From JAJUFS01 sp036381175 (lineage in GTDB: Bacteria > Pseudomonadota > Gammaproteobacteria > Natronospirales > JAJUFS01), in assembly GCA_036381175.1 (NCBI GenBank), contig DASVDI010000041.1, positions 1 to 64,000 of the forward strand: DNA of 64,000 nucleotides, read 5' to 3'. The translations under genes were made by a program, and so were the position numbers. Positions 8,321-17,082 of the stretch are shown piece after piece. Below the pieces are notes generated by a model that worked only from the letters and a program-made list of their open reading frames with translations, was not told where the DNA came from and made no database searches. The number at the start of each line of letters is the position of its first letter. Positions within the stretch are counted from its first letter, which is position 1.

Positions 8321-10327
8321 ATGCCCTCTCGACGCGAGCTTGCCAACGCCATCCGCGCGTTGTCGATGGACGCCGTACAACAGGCGAATTCCGGTCATCC
8401 CGGCGCACCGATGGGCATGGCGGATATCGCTGAGGTCCTCTGGAACGAAACGCTTAAGCACAATCCCACGAATCCGCACTGGCCGGATCGCGATCGCTTC
8501 GTGCTTTCCAACGGCCACGGCTCGATGCTGCTCTACTCGCTGCTGCATCTCACCGGCTACGACATTTCCATCGATGACCTGAAGAATTTCCGGCAACTGC
8601 ACTCGAAAACACCGGGCCATCCGGAGCTGGGCGACACGCCCGGCGCGGAAACCACCACCGGCCCGCTCGGCCAGGGCCTCGCGAACGCCGTCGGCATGGC
8701 GCTCGCCGAGAAAATGCTGGGTGCGCAGTTCAACAAGCCCAGGCACGAGATCGTCGATCATCACACCTACGTGTTCATGGGCGATGGCTGCCTGATGGAA
8801 GGACTCTCGCACGAAGCCTGCTCGCTCGCCGGCGTGCTGGGTCTCGGAAAACTCATCGGTTTCTACGACGACAACGGCATTTCCATCGATGGCGAAGTCG
8901 CCGGCTGGTTCCGCGACGACACGCCGAAACGTTTCGAGGCCTACGGCTGGCATGTGATTGCCGATGTCGACGGACACGACGCCGAGGCCGTGAAAAAAGC
9001 ACTGGATGAAGCGCGCAAGGTCACCGACAAGCCGTCGCTGATCTGCTGCAAGACCGTCATCGGTTTCGGCTCGCCGAACAAGGCCGGCACCGAAGCCGTG
9101 CATGGTGCAGCGCTCGGTGAAGATGAATGCATCGCGGTGCGCGAGCACATCGGCTGGCCGCATGAACCATTCGTTGTGCCGGAAGAAATCCACGCGGGCT
9201 GGAACGCGCTCGAGAAGGGCCAGCAGTTCGAAGACGACTGGGATGCGCGCTTCGCCGCTTATGAAGATGAATACCCCGAACTCGCCGCGGAATTCCGCCG
9301 CCGCCAGTCCGGCGTGCTGCCGCAGGCCTGGGCTGCCAGGAGCGAAGAAGTCGTCAAGGCGATGCACGAAGGCAAGGCAGCGGTCGCCACGCGCAAAGCC
9401 TCGCAGGACGTGCTCGACATCATCGGGCCGGCATTGCCGGAGTTCGTCGGCGGATCGGCGGATCTCACCGGCTCGAACAACACCTTCTTCAAGGGCAGCA
9501 AGGGCATCACGCGTGAAGACGCGTCCGGAAACTACATGTTTTACGGGGTGCGCGAATTCGCGATGGGCGCGATCATGAACGGCCTTGCCTTGCACGGCGG
9601 GTTCATTCCCTACGGTGGAACGTTTCTTGTCTTCTCCGATTACATGCGCAATGCCATTCGCATGGCATCGCTGATGAAGCAGGGAAGCGTGTTTGTGCTG
9701 ACGCATGACTCGATCGGTCTCGGCGAGGACGGTCCGACGCATCAGCCGGTGGAACACCTTGCATCACTGCGGATGATTCCCGGCATGTCCGTGTGGCGCC
9801 CGTGCGACACGGTTGAAACCGCTGTTGCATGGAAATCCGCCGTTGAACGCCGCGACGGACCGAGCGTGCTCGCGCTGACCCGCCAGGGCTTGGCGCACCA
9901 GGAGCGCACGGCGGAAGCATTGCGTGACGTGGCGCGCGGCGGCTATGTGCTTCGGGATTGCGAGGGCACGCCGGAAGCGATTCTCATCGCGACAGGCTCG
10001 GAAGTTTCGCTTGCAATGCAGGCCGCGGAAAAATTGTCGGACGACGGTGCGAAAGTGCGCGTTGTTTCGATGCCGAACACGAATATTTTCGAAGCGCAGG
10101 ACGAAAGTTATATCGAGCGCGTGCTGCCGAATGCTGTCACGGCGCGCGTCGTGATCGAAGCCGGGGTGCCGGACGCCTGGTATCGCTGGGCGGGGCCGCG
10201 CGGCCGCTTTGTGTGCATGACGAGTTTCGGCGCATCCGCGCCCGGCAAGCAGGCCTTCGAATATTTCGGCTTCACGGTCGATAACGTCGTGAAGGCCGCG
10301 CGCGAAGCGATTGCTGCGGGCGCATGA
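8321..10327 (+). CDS. tkt: Transketolase
   Basis: A 668-residue thiamine-diphosphate enzyme of the pentose phosphate and Calvin pathways; it transfers two-carbon units between sugar phosphates. The start at 8321 follows TTGGAGCACCG; the open frame extends further upstream but that part is not conserved in type. ANSGHPGAPMGMADIAEVLW opens the protein. The TPP motif runs from GDGCLMEGLSHEA to YDDNGISIDG (about 155-190), and the pyrimidine domain carries GIGLGEDGPTHQP-like sequence (SIGLGEDGPTHQPVEHLASL). It starts a run of carbon-metabolism genes tkt-gap-pgk-pyk, an order common in proteobacteria. Confidence 0.98.
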   Translation: MPSRRELANAIRALSMDAVQQANSGHPGAPMGMADIAEVLWNETLKHNPTNPHWPDRDRFVLSNGHGSMLLYSLLHLTGYDISIDDLKNFRQLHSKTPGHPELGDTPGAETTTGPLGQGLANAVGMALAEKMLGAQFNKPRHEIVDHHTYVFMGDGCLMEGLSHEACSLAGVLGLGKLIGFYDDNGISIDGEVAGWFRDDTPKRFEAYGWHVIADVDGHDAEAVKKALDEARKVTDKPSLICCKTVIGFGSPNKAGTEAVHGAALGEDECIAVREHIGWPHEPFVVPEEIHAGWNALEKGQQFEDDWDARFAAYEDEYPELAAEFRRRQSGVLPQAWAARSEEVVKAMHEGKAAVATRKASQDVLDIIGPALPEFVGGSADLTGSNNTFFKGSKGITREDASGNYMFYGVREFAMGAIMNGLALHGGFIPYGGTFLVFSDYMRNAIRMASLMKQGSVFVLTHDSIGLGEDGPTHQPVEHLASLRMIPGMSVWRPCDTVETAVAWKSAVERRDGPSVLALTRQGLAHQERTAEALRDVARGGYVLRDCEGTPEAILIATGSEVSLAMQAAEKLSDDGAKVRVVSMPNTNIFEAQDESYIERVLPNAVTARVVIEAGVPDAWYRWAGPRGRFVCMTSFGASAPGKQAFEYFGFTVDNVVKAAREAIAAGA

Positions 10328-10386
10328 ATGCGACAAAGCGATTTCTGTTCTTTTTTTAATAAAGCATCCATACCGGGAGACTGACC

Positions 10387-11397
10387 ATGGCAATCAAGGT
10401 AGCGATCAATGGCTACGGACGCATCGGCCGCAACATCCTGCGCGCGCTGTACGAGGCGAAGCGCACGAACGAGATCAGCGTTGTCGCGATCAACGATCTG
10501 GGTGACGCGAACACCAACGCGCACCTGACGCGCTTCGACACCGCGCATGGCCGTTTCCCGGGCGAAGTCAGCGTCGAAGGCGACACCATGATCGTCAACG
10601 GCGACAAGATCAAGGTGCTGGCTGAACGCGATCCCGCGAAACTGCCGTGGGGCGATCTCGGCGTGGATATCGTGCTGGAATGCACGGGCTTTTTCGCGAG
10701 CAAGGAAAAAGCGTCTGCGCACCTGAAAGGCGGCGCGAAGAAAGTCATCATCTCCGCACCCGGCGGCAATGACGTCGATGCGACGATTGTTTACGGCGTC
10801 AATCACGAAACGCTGAAAGCATCCGACACCGTCATCTCCAACGCCTCCTGCACCACCAACTGCCTGGTGCCGCTGGTCAAGCCGCTGCACGATGCCGTCG
10901 GCATCGAGCAGGGCCTGATGACGACGATCCACGCCTACACCAACGACCAGGTGCTGACTGACGTCTATCACAAGGACTTGCGCCGCGCGCGTTCAGCCAC
11001 GCAGTCGATGATTCCGACGTCAACCGGTGCCGCGAAAGCGGTTGGTCTCGTGATGCCGGAGTTGAATGGCAAGCTGGACGGTTTCTCCATGCGCGTGCCG
11101 ACCATCAACGTTTCCTTCGTTGATCTTTCCTTCACGCCGAAGCGCGACACCAGCGTGGAAGAAATCCACGACATCATGAAGAAAGCATCGCAGGGTTCGC
11201 TGAAAGGCATTCTCGATTACAGCGACGAGCCACTGGTTTCGGTCGACTACAACCACAATCCGGCCTCAAGCACGTACGACGCGTCGATGACGAAAGTGAT
11301 CGGCCGGCTGGTGAAGGTCGGTTCGTGGTACGACAACGAGTGGGGTTTCTCTAACCGGATGCTCGATACGACGATCGCTCTCCATAACGCCAAGTGA
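10387..11397 (+). CDS. gap: Glyceraldehyde-3-phosphate dehydrogenase, type I
   Basis: A 336-residue enzyme that oxidises and phosphorylates glyceraldehyde 3-phosphate. The nucleotide-binding loop INGYGRIGRNILRAL is at the N-terminus. The catalytic Cys is residue 155 in NASCTTNCL, with the partner His in HAYTNDQVLTD. The region after strand 2, INDLGDANTNAHLTRFD, is a common proteobacterial variant. A good ribosome-binding site (CCGGGAGACTGACC) precedes the ATG. It lies 59 bases after tkt, across a T-rich spacer without a clear hairpin, and is followed by a REP-like palindrome before pgk. Confidence 0.98.
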   Translation: MAIKVAINGYGRIGRNILRALYEAKRTNEISVVAINDLGDANTNAHLTRFDTAHGRFPGEVSVEGDTMIVNGDKIKVLAERDPAKLPWGDLGVDIVLECTGFFASKEKASAHLKGGAKKVIISAPGGNDVDATIVYGVNHETLKASDTVISNASCTTNCLVPLVKPLHDAVGIEQGLMTTIHAYTNDQVLTDVYHKDLRRARSATQSMIPTSTGAAKAVGLVMPELNGKLDGFSMRVPTINVSFVDLSFTPKRDTSVEEIHDIMKKASQGSLKGILDYSDEPLVSVDYNHNPASSTYDASMTKVIGRLVKVGSWYDNEWGFSNRMLDTTIALHNAK

Positions 11398-11400
11398 TGC

Positions 11401-11451
11401 GTAGGAGCGGTCTGTGACCGCGAAATTTTCGTGGTCACAGACCGCTCCTGC
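11401..11451. repeat. REP-like palindrome GTAGGAGCG, copy 1
   Basis: GTAGGAGCGGTCTGTGACC and its complement form a perfect 16-bp stem (11404-11419 with 11433-11448) around an A/T-rich loop GCGAAATTTTCGT. It starts 3 bases after the gap stop codon. The GTAGGAGCG end and the CGAAnTTTTCG centre are shared with copy 2 at 34134-34184, while the middle of the stem differs. Such GTAGGAGCG palindromes are known as REP sequences in pseudomonads and xanthomonads. It may stabilise the gap message or end transcription before pgk. Confidence 0.85.
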
Positions 11452-11535
11452 TCGCTCCGCTCGACGCTACAGCAACTCCTGACGAATCCGCTTCACGGCG
11501 GATTTGTCTTTTGAAGAAAACCGGAAAATCAACGC

Positions 11536-12738
11536 ATGCACATCATCAAGATGACTGACCTGGACCTGAAAGGAAAACGGGTCCTGATCCGCGAAGACCT
11601 GAACGTGCCGATTGCCGATGGCAAGGTGACGTCCGATGCGCGCATTCGCGCGTCACTGCCGACGATCCAGCACGCGATGGACAAGGGCGCGAAGGTCATG
11701 CTGATGTCGCATCTTGGCCGTCCGGGAGAAGGCGTGTTTGCTGCGGAATTTTCGCTCGCGCCGGTGGCGGAACGCCTGACGGAATTGCTTGGCGTGAAGG
11801 TGCGCCTGGAAAAGGACTGGCTCGATGGCGTGGAACTCGCCGACGGTGAAGTCGTGCTGTGCGAGAACGTGCGCTTCAACACCGGCGAAAAGAAAAACGA
11901 CGAAACGCTGTCGAGAAAAATGGCTGCGCTTTGCGATGTGTACGTGATGGATGCGTTCGGTACCGCACACAGGGCGCAGGCCTCGACACACGGCGTGGCG
12001 AAATACGCGCCGGTCGCGTGTGCCGGTCCGTTGCTCGCCGGTGAGCTCGATGCACTCGGCCGCGCGCTGGAAAACCCTGCGCGTCCGTTCGTCGCAATTG
12101 TCGGTGGCAGCAAGGTATCCACCAAGCTCACCGTGCTGGAATCGCTGTCAGGCATTGTCGATCAACTGATTGTCGGCGGCGGCATCGCGAATACGTTCAT
12201 TGCCGCAGCCGGTCACGATGTCGGCAAGTCGCTGCATGAACAGGGGCTGGTTGCGGAAGCGCGACGCCTGACGGATGCGGCGCGTTCGCGCAATGGCGAT
12301 ATTCCCGTGCCGAGTGATGTCGTCGTGGCCGCGGAATTTTCCGCGCAGGCCGAAGCGGACGTAAAACCGGTCAGCGAGGTTGGCGATGACGAGATGATTC
12401 TCGATATCGGTCCCGACACCGCGGAAGCATTTGCAGAACACCTTCGCAACGCCGGGACCATCGTCTGGAACGGTCCTGTCGGCGTGTTCGAGTTCGACCA
12501 GTTCGGCGAAGGCACGAAGGCGCTCGCGCAGGCGATCGCCGAATCGCCGGCATTCTCGATTGCCGGCGGCGGCGATACACTGGCGGCGGTCGATAAATAC
12601 GGCGTTGCCGAGCGCATTTCCTATATTTCCACGGGTGGCGGCGCGTTCCTGGAATTTCTTGAAGGGAAGAAGCTGCCGGCCGTGGCTATGCTTGAAGAGA
12701 GAGCGCGGGAGAAGGAAGAAGAAAGAGGAGAGAAGTAG
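11536..12738 (+). CDS. pgk: Phosphoglycerate kinase
   Basis: A 400-residue cytosolic glycolytic enzyme that transfers the phosphate of 1,3-bisphosphoglycerate to ADP. LIREDLNVPI, the substrate loop MLMSHLGRPGEG, GGSKVSTKLTVLESL and the nucleotide loop GGGDTLAAVDKYGV are all present. The last ten residues, REKEEERGEK, extend past the usual end (LPAVAMLEERA) and are encoded by a purine-only-like tract, which is odd. An in-frame ATG at 11551 (MTDLDLKGKR) is an equally plausible start; neither has a strong ribosome-binding site. Confidence 0.97.
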   Translation: MHIIKMTDLDLKGKRVLIREDLNVPIADGKVTSDARIRASLPTIQHAMDKGAKVMLMSHLGRPGEGVFAAEFSLAPVAERLTELLGVKVRLEKDWLDGVELADGEVVLCENVRFNTGEKKNDETLSRKMAALCDVYVMDAFGTAHRAQASTHGVAKYAPVACAGPLLAGELDALGRALENPARPFVAIVGGSKVSTKLTVLESLSGIVDQLIVGGGIANTFIAAAGHDVGKSLHEQGLVAEARRLTDAARSRNGDIPVPSDVVVAAEFSAQAEADVKPVSEVGDDEMILDIGPDTAEAFAEHLRNAGTIVWNGPVGVFEFDQFGEGTKALAQAIAESPAFSIAGGGDTLAAVDKYGVAERISYISTGGGAFLEFLEGKKLPAVAMLEERAREKEEERGEK

Positions 12739-12814
12739 TAAGCTCTCGCGCGTGTCTCCGGTTTTTTTCTTCCACCTCCTCGCAGCTGATCTCTTGTCAC
12801 GGTAGAGCTTGCCA

Positions 12815-14257
12815 ATGCCCAGACGCACAAAGATCATTGCCACACTCGGTCCCGCAACCGACGCGCCCGGCGTGCTCGAAAAGATGATCGCCGCGGGCCT
12901 TGATGTCGCGCGCCTGAATTTCTCGCATGGCAAGGCTTCCGACCATGCTCGCCGCATGGACATGGTGCGCGCGGCGAGTGCGAAAGCCGGGCGCGATATC
13001 GGCGTGTTTGCGGACCTGCAGGGTCCGAAAATCCGCATCGACAAATTCGCCAATGGCCCCGTGGAACTTGTGGACGGACAGGCTTTCATCCTGGATGCGG
13101 ACCTTGATCCGAACGCCGGCGACAGCGGACGCGTCGGGATCACGTACAAGGAACTGCCGCAGGATGTGAAATCCGGCGATCGCTTGTTGCTGAATGACGG
13201 ACTGATCGCGCTGCTTGTCGAGTCGATTGACGGCGCGCAGATTCATTGCGTTGTCGAATCCGGCGGCATGCTTTCGGACAACAAGGGCATCAATCGCCAG
13301 GGCGGGGGCCTGTCCGCACCGGCGCTGACCGAAAAGGATCGCGCGGACATTCGCGTGGCCGCTGAACTTGGCGTGGATTACGTCGCAATCTCTTTTCCGC
13401 GTGACGCGAATGACGTGCAGATTGCGCGCGATCTCGTCTGGGACACCGGCAGCCGCGCGGGCATCATCGCGAAGATCGAACGCACCGAGGCGGTCGAGGC
13501 GATCGAATCGATTGTCGAGGCCTCCGATGTCGTCATGATTGCGCGCGGCGATCTCGCCGTTGAGATCGGTGATGCGGAATTACCGGGCGTGCAGAAACGC
13601 ATCATCCACGTTGCGCGAGACCTCAACCGCGTCGTCATCACCGCGACGCAGATGATGGAATCCATGATCCAGAATCCGGTGCCGACGCGCGCCGAAGTGC
13701 TCGACGTCGCCAACGCGGTCATGGACGGCACCGACGCGGTGATGCTTTCCGCGGAAACCGCCGCCGGCAAATATCCGGTGAAAGTGGTCGAAGCGATGGC
13801 GCGCGTATGCGTCGGCGCGGAAAAGCAGCGCATGACAATGCGTTCGCGGCATCGTATCGACAGCCATTTCGAACGCATCGATGAAGCCATTGCCATGGCG
13901 GCGATGTACACCGCGAACCATCTCGGCGCCAAGGCTATTGTCGCCTTGACCGAATCCGGTTCCACCGCGCTGTGGATGTCGCGCATCCGCTCGGGTATTC
14001 CGATCTATGCCATGACCCGTCACGAAGCCACTCGCCGTCGCGTGACCTTGTATCGCGGGGTTTATGCGGTACCCTTTGATGTGTTGCACGGCGATCCGGC
14101 AAAAGTACTCGCGGATGCCGTTGATGTGCTCGTGACGCGCGGCGTGGTGACACGCGGCGATCACGTCATCATCACGAAAGGCGACTTCACGGGTGTTGCC
14201 GGCGGTACCAACGCAATGAAGATCATTCGCGTGGGTGAACACGACGACAATGATTGA
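12815..14257 (+). CDS. pyk: Pyruvate kinase
   Basis: A 480-residue enzyme making pyruvate and ATP from phosphoenolpyruvate. ARLNFSHG, ADLQGPKIRIDKF, the active-site KIERTEAVEAIE and the metal-binding MIARGDLAVEIG are all intact, and TAAGKYPVKVV marks the end of the barrel. The C-terminal allosteric domain is present through GGTNAMKIIRV. The ATG at 12815 is chosen over an in-frame TTG six bases upstream. It closes the tkt-gap-pgk-pyk run, with 76 bases to pgk. Confidence 0.97.
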   Translation: MPRRTKIIATLGPATDAPGVLEKMIAAGLDVARLNFSHGKASDHARRMDMVRAASAKAGRDIGVFADLQGPKIRIDKFANGPVELVDGQAFILDADLDPNAGDSGRVGITYKELPQDVKSGDRLLLNDGLIALLVESIDGAQIHCVVESGGMLSDNKGINRQGGGLSAPALTEKDRADIRVAAELGVDYVAISFPRDANDVQIARDLVWDTGSRAGIIAKIERTEAVEAIESIVEASDVVMIARGDLAVEIGDAELPGVQKRIIHVARDLNRVVITATQMMESMIQNPVPTRAEVLDVANAVMDGTDAVMLSAETAAGKYPVKVVEAMARVCVGAEKQRMTMRSRHRIDSHFERIDEAIAMAAMYTANHLGAKAIVALTESGSTALWMSRIRSGIPIYAMTRHEATRRRVTLYRGVYAVPFDVLHGDPAKVLADAVDVLVTRGVVTRGDHVIITKGDFTGVAGGTNAMKIIRVGEHDDND

Positions 14258-14290
14258 TTGCCACAGCAGGGCGCGGAATACAGGAAGGGA

Positions 14291-15229
14291 ATGCAAAACG
14301 CCGCCGATGACATGCGGGCGCTCGTCGCCTGCGACGAACCGGTAACACGCCGCGAACTGGAACAGGCGTTCCTGGATGGCGGCATCGAAGTGCTGTGCGT
14401 CCAGGACGGGCGCGAGGCGCTGGAAAATCTTCGCAACATGGATGTGCCGCAAGTCCTCGTGCTCGACTGGCTCATGCCGGGCATCGACGGTCCGAAACTG
14501 GTCGAGCGCCTGCGCGCCGACCAACGCTACACCTCGCTCTTCATTGTTCTTCTCGCGGGTGAATCCGACGGCAACGCCTGGCGGCGCGCGCGAACCGTCG
14601 GTGCGGACGATGTTCTCAACAAACCACTGCGCGTCAACGAACTCTCCCTGCGTGTTGATCTGTGGAAACGCTTCCAGGGTCTCAAGCAACTCGCCGACTC
14701 GGGCGCCTCGCATGACCAGGTCACCGGTTTGTACAGCCACGGGCTGATTCTTGAAACCGCGCAACACGAACTCGATCGCGCGGCACGCGAAGAAATGCCG
14801 CTGTCGGTGCTGCTCACCGACGTCGATCACCTGCGCCAGATCAACGATGCCTACGGTCACCAGATGGGCGACAAGGTGCTGACGGAAGTCGCGAAGCGGC
14901 TGAAGGTGGCGTTGCGCTCCTACGATCTTTCCGGTCGCTACGGCGGCGAGGAGTTTCTGACCGTGCTGCCGCGCTGCGGTCGCGCGAACGCGATCGAGGT
15001 CGGTGAACGCGTACGACGCGCGATGCTCGCGGGGCCTTTCGAAATCGACCGGCTGAAGCTGGACGTCACCGTCAGCATCGGCGTCGCAACCACCATGGGC
15101 GATGAACATGTCCAGGCGCGCAAGATCATTCGCGCCGCCGATCACGCGCTTTACAAGGCGAAGCGAGAAGGCCGCAATCGCGTCGAAATGGCAGTGTCAT
15201 TGAAGACGTGGGCGGGGCGGTCGATCTGA
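14291..15229 (+). CDS. Response regulator with GGDEF diguanylate cyclase domain
   Basis: A 312-residue cytosolic signalling protein. Residues 9-125 form a receiver domain with phosphate-accepting Asp59 (VLVLDWLMPGIDG), an acidic D15 in CDEP and Lys111 in NKPL. Residues 140-305 form a GGDEF domain with the active GGEEF at 218-222 and an inhibitory RxxD site (RSYD, 209-212) five residues ahead. It therefore probably makes cyclic di-GMP when phosphorylated, with product inhibition. No sensor kinase is beside it. The ATG at 14291 follows CAGGAAGGGA; the TTG just after the pyk stop is less likely. Confidence 0.93.
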   Translation: MQNAADDMRALVACDEPVTRRELEQAFLDGGIEVLCVQDGREALENLRNMDVPQVLVLDWLMPGIDGPKLVERLRADQRYTSLFIVLLAGESDGNAWRRARTVGADDVLNKPLRVNELSLRVDLWKRFQGLKQLADSGASHDQVTGLYSHGLILETAQHELDRAAREEMPLSVLLTDVDHLRQINDAYGHQMGDKVLTEVAKRLKVALRSYDLSGRYGGEEFLTVLPRCGRANAIEVGERVRRAMLAGPFEIDRLKLDVTVSIGVATTMGDEHVQARKIIRAADHALYKAKREGRNRVEMAVSLKTWAGRSI

Positions 15230-15281
15230 AGGGAGAGTAGTGCGCAGAAGTTTTCATTGACGCAAGGGGATCCCGAAGCGA

Positions 15282-16490
15282 ATGAATTACACGACACGAA
15301 TGATGATGCTTGTCCTTGGCGTTCTTCTTGGCGCCTGCGATGCGCGAACCGATACAACAGTCGAACCGCTACAAGCACCCGTCGGCGCCGAATCATTGGC
15401 ACCGCAGCTGTTCAATGCCAACGGACGAATCAGCTTGAGCTGGCTGGAAGTGGATGGCGAAGGTCATGCCTTGCGTTACGCAACCTGGGAAGGCGACCGA
15501 TGGAGTGACGCACGAATGGTCGCGCGTGGCGATGACTGGTTCGCGAACTGGGCCGACATTCCGGGTGTGCGACCGCTCTCGGATGGTCGCTGGCTCGCAT
15601 GGTGGTTGCAGAAGTCGGCGGATGCGACATACGCCTATGACGTTCAGCTCGCGACATCTGATGACGGCATCGAATGGCGACCGATCGGATCGCCGCATCA
15701 CGATGGCACGCCGACAGAACACGGCTTTGTTTCGGCCTTCGACAATGCCGACGGCTTTGCACTGGCGTGGCTGGACGGACGCAACACGACATCATCCGGC
15801 GAACATCACGGCCATGGCGGCGGCATGACCTTGCGCTATGGCGCGTTTGACGGCAGCGGTGTGCAGACAGCGGAAACGCAACTCGACGGACTGGTTTGCG
15901 ATTGCTGCCAGACGGATGCCACAGCAACGCCCGACGGCGCAATCGTCGTTTACCGGAATCGCACGGAAGAAGAAATTCGCGACATTTACGCGATCCGGCT
16001 CGTTGATGGTGAATGGAGTGAACCCGTGCGCGTGCACGCCGATGACTGGAAGATCGATGGCTGTCCGGTGAATGGTCCTGCCGTCGCCGCGCACGGCGAC
16101 AACGTTGCGGTTGCCTGGTTCACGGCGGCCGGCGGCGAACCGAAAGTGCATGTCGCGTTTTCCGAGGATGGCGGACGCAGTTTCGCACCGCCGGTTCGTG
16201 TGGACGCCGGTCGTCCGCTGGGACGTGTCGACATCGTGTTGCGGCCGCAAGACGGCGCGTGGGTGAGCTGGATGGAAGCGGGCGAGGGTGGCGCGCAACT
16301 GCTTTTGCGCGCGGTTGATTCAAACGGATTGATGGATGACAGCATCAGCGTCGCGGGCATGACTGCGGCACGCGCGTCGGGATTTCCGCGCATGGCCACA
16401 TTGGATGACGGAAGATTATTGTTCGTATGGACGGAAGCGGATGATGCCGGCCGCCAAGTGCGTACCGGCATCGTGAACCCCGGGCACTAG
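15282..16490 (+). CDS. Lipoprotein with sialidase-like (BNR) repeats
   Basis: A 402-residue exported protein. The N-terminus MNYTTRMMMLVLGVLLGAC is a lipoprotein signal with Cys19 as the lipidation site; Asp follows, which in enterobacteria favours retention in the inner membrane. The rest shows repeated blades with W-rich strands and BNR/Asp-box-like turns (SEDGGRSFAPP, TSDDGIEWRPI), suggesting a six-bladed propeller. A His-rich loop (GEHHGHGGG) and a cysteine cluster (LVCDCCQTDAT) stand out, followed by YRNRTEEEIRDIY. Proteins of this type are often labelled sialidases, but the Arg triad is not evident and I do not assign that activity. It overlaps the convergent peroxiredoxin gene; both stop codons share CTAG. 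Confidence 0.8.
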   Translation: MNYTTRMMMLVLGVLLGACDARTDTTVEPLQAPVGAESLAPQLFNANGRISLSWLEVDGEGHALRYATWEGDRWSDARMVARGDDWFANWADIPGVRPLSDGRWLAWWLQKSADATYAYDVQLATSDDGIEWRPIGSPHHDGTPTEHGFVSAFDNADGFALAWLDGRNTTSSGEHHGHGGGMTLRYGAFDGSGVQTAETQLDGLVCDCCQTDATATPDGAIVVYRNRTEEEIRDIYAIRLVDGEWSEPVRVHADDWKIDGCPVNGPAVAAHGDNVAVAWFTAAGGEPKVHVAFSEDGGRSFAPPVRVDAGRPLGRVDIVLRPQDGAWVSWMEAGEGGAQLLLRAVDSNGLMDDSISVAGMTAARASGFPRMATLDDGRLLFVWTEADDAGRQVRTGIVNPGH

Positions 16491-17041
16491 CTTCCCGACG
16501 TTTCGGGTTTTTCCTGCATGAGCTTTTCGAGATCCGCGAGCACGACTTTTGCGTGCGCTTCGGGATCGACATCGGCGTAATGTTTCGCGATCCGGCCGTT
16601 CGGATCGATCAGGAACGTTTCGCGTTTCGCGAACTGCATGGGACCGAGCGTCGTGAGCACGTCGTACTTTTTCGCGGCATCGTGTTCGATATCGGCCAGC
16701 AACGGAAACGGCAGCTCGTATTTCTCCGCGAATTCCTGGTGTGACGCCACGTCATCCAGGCTCACGCCCAGCACCGCAACACCCTTGGCCTTGTAACGGT
16801 AGATGTCGTCACGGAAATTGCAGGCTTCGGTGGTGCAGCCGGGCGTGTCGTCCTTCGGATAGAAATACAGCACCACCCATTGATCGCGGTAATTTTCCAG
16901 CGAATGCCAATCGCCGTCCTGGTCCTGCAGGCGGAAATCCGGCGCAACGTTACCGACTTCGGGGCCTTCCCCGGCTGTGGCAAGCAACGGAAAGGCCAGC
17001 AGCGCGGCCAGCAGAAATCTATTTCCAATGAATTTGACCAT
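16487..17041 (-). CDS. Exported peroxiredoxin, Bcp/PrxQ type
   Basis: A 184-residue thiol peroxidase. Residues 1-24 form a signal peptide (LLAALLAFPLLATAG), so it works in the periplasm, unlike the cytosolic Bcp. The fold starts with VGNVAPDFRLQDQDG. The peroxidatic Cys69 lies in DDTPGCTTEACNF, with a second Cys five residues later (74) as in Bcp. The start at 17041 places the signal peptide at the N-terminus; an in-frame ATG at 17074 would add 11 polar residues. It probably removes hydroperoxides and needs a periplasmic thiol reductant, which is not seen nearby. Confidence 0.92.
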   Translation of the reverse strand: MVKFIGNRFLLAALLAFPLLATAGEGPEVGNVAPDFRLQDQDGDWHSLENYRDQWVVLYFYPKDDTPGCTTEACNFRDDIYRYKAKGVAVLGVSLDDVASHQEFAEKYELPFPLLADIEHDAAKKYDVLTTLGPMQFAKRETFLIDPNGRIAKHYADVDPEAHAKVVLADLEKLMQEKPETSGS

Positions 17042-17082
17042 GGTCGGATACCTGTTGATGTTCTGTGGATTCATCTCGACGG

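Noticed and set aside
8153..9757. Minus-strand open frame of 534 codons
   Set aside because: Antisense to transketolase, with no recognisable motifs and many His/Arg runs typical of shadow frames.
13580..15145. Minus-strand open frame of 521 codons
   Set aside because: It spans antisense to both pyk and the diguanylate cyclase gene, whose products have complete catalytic motifs.
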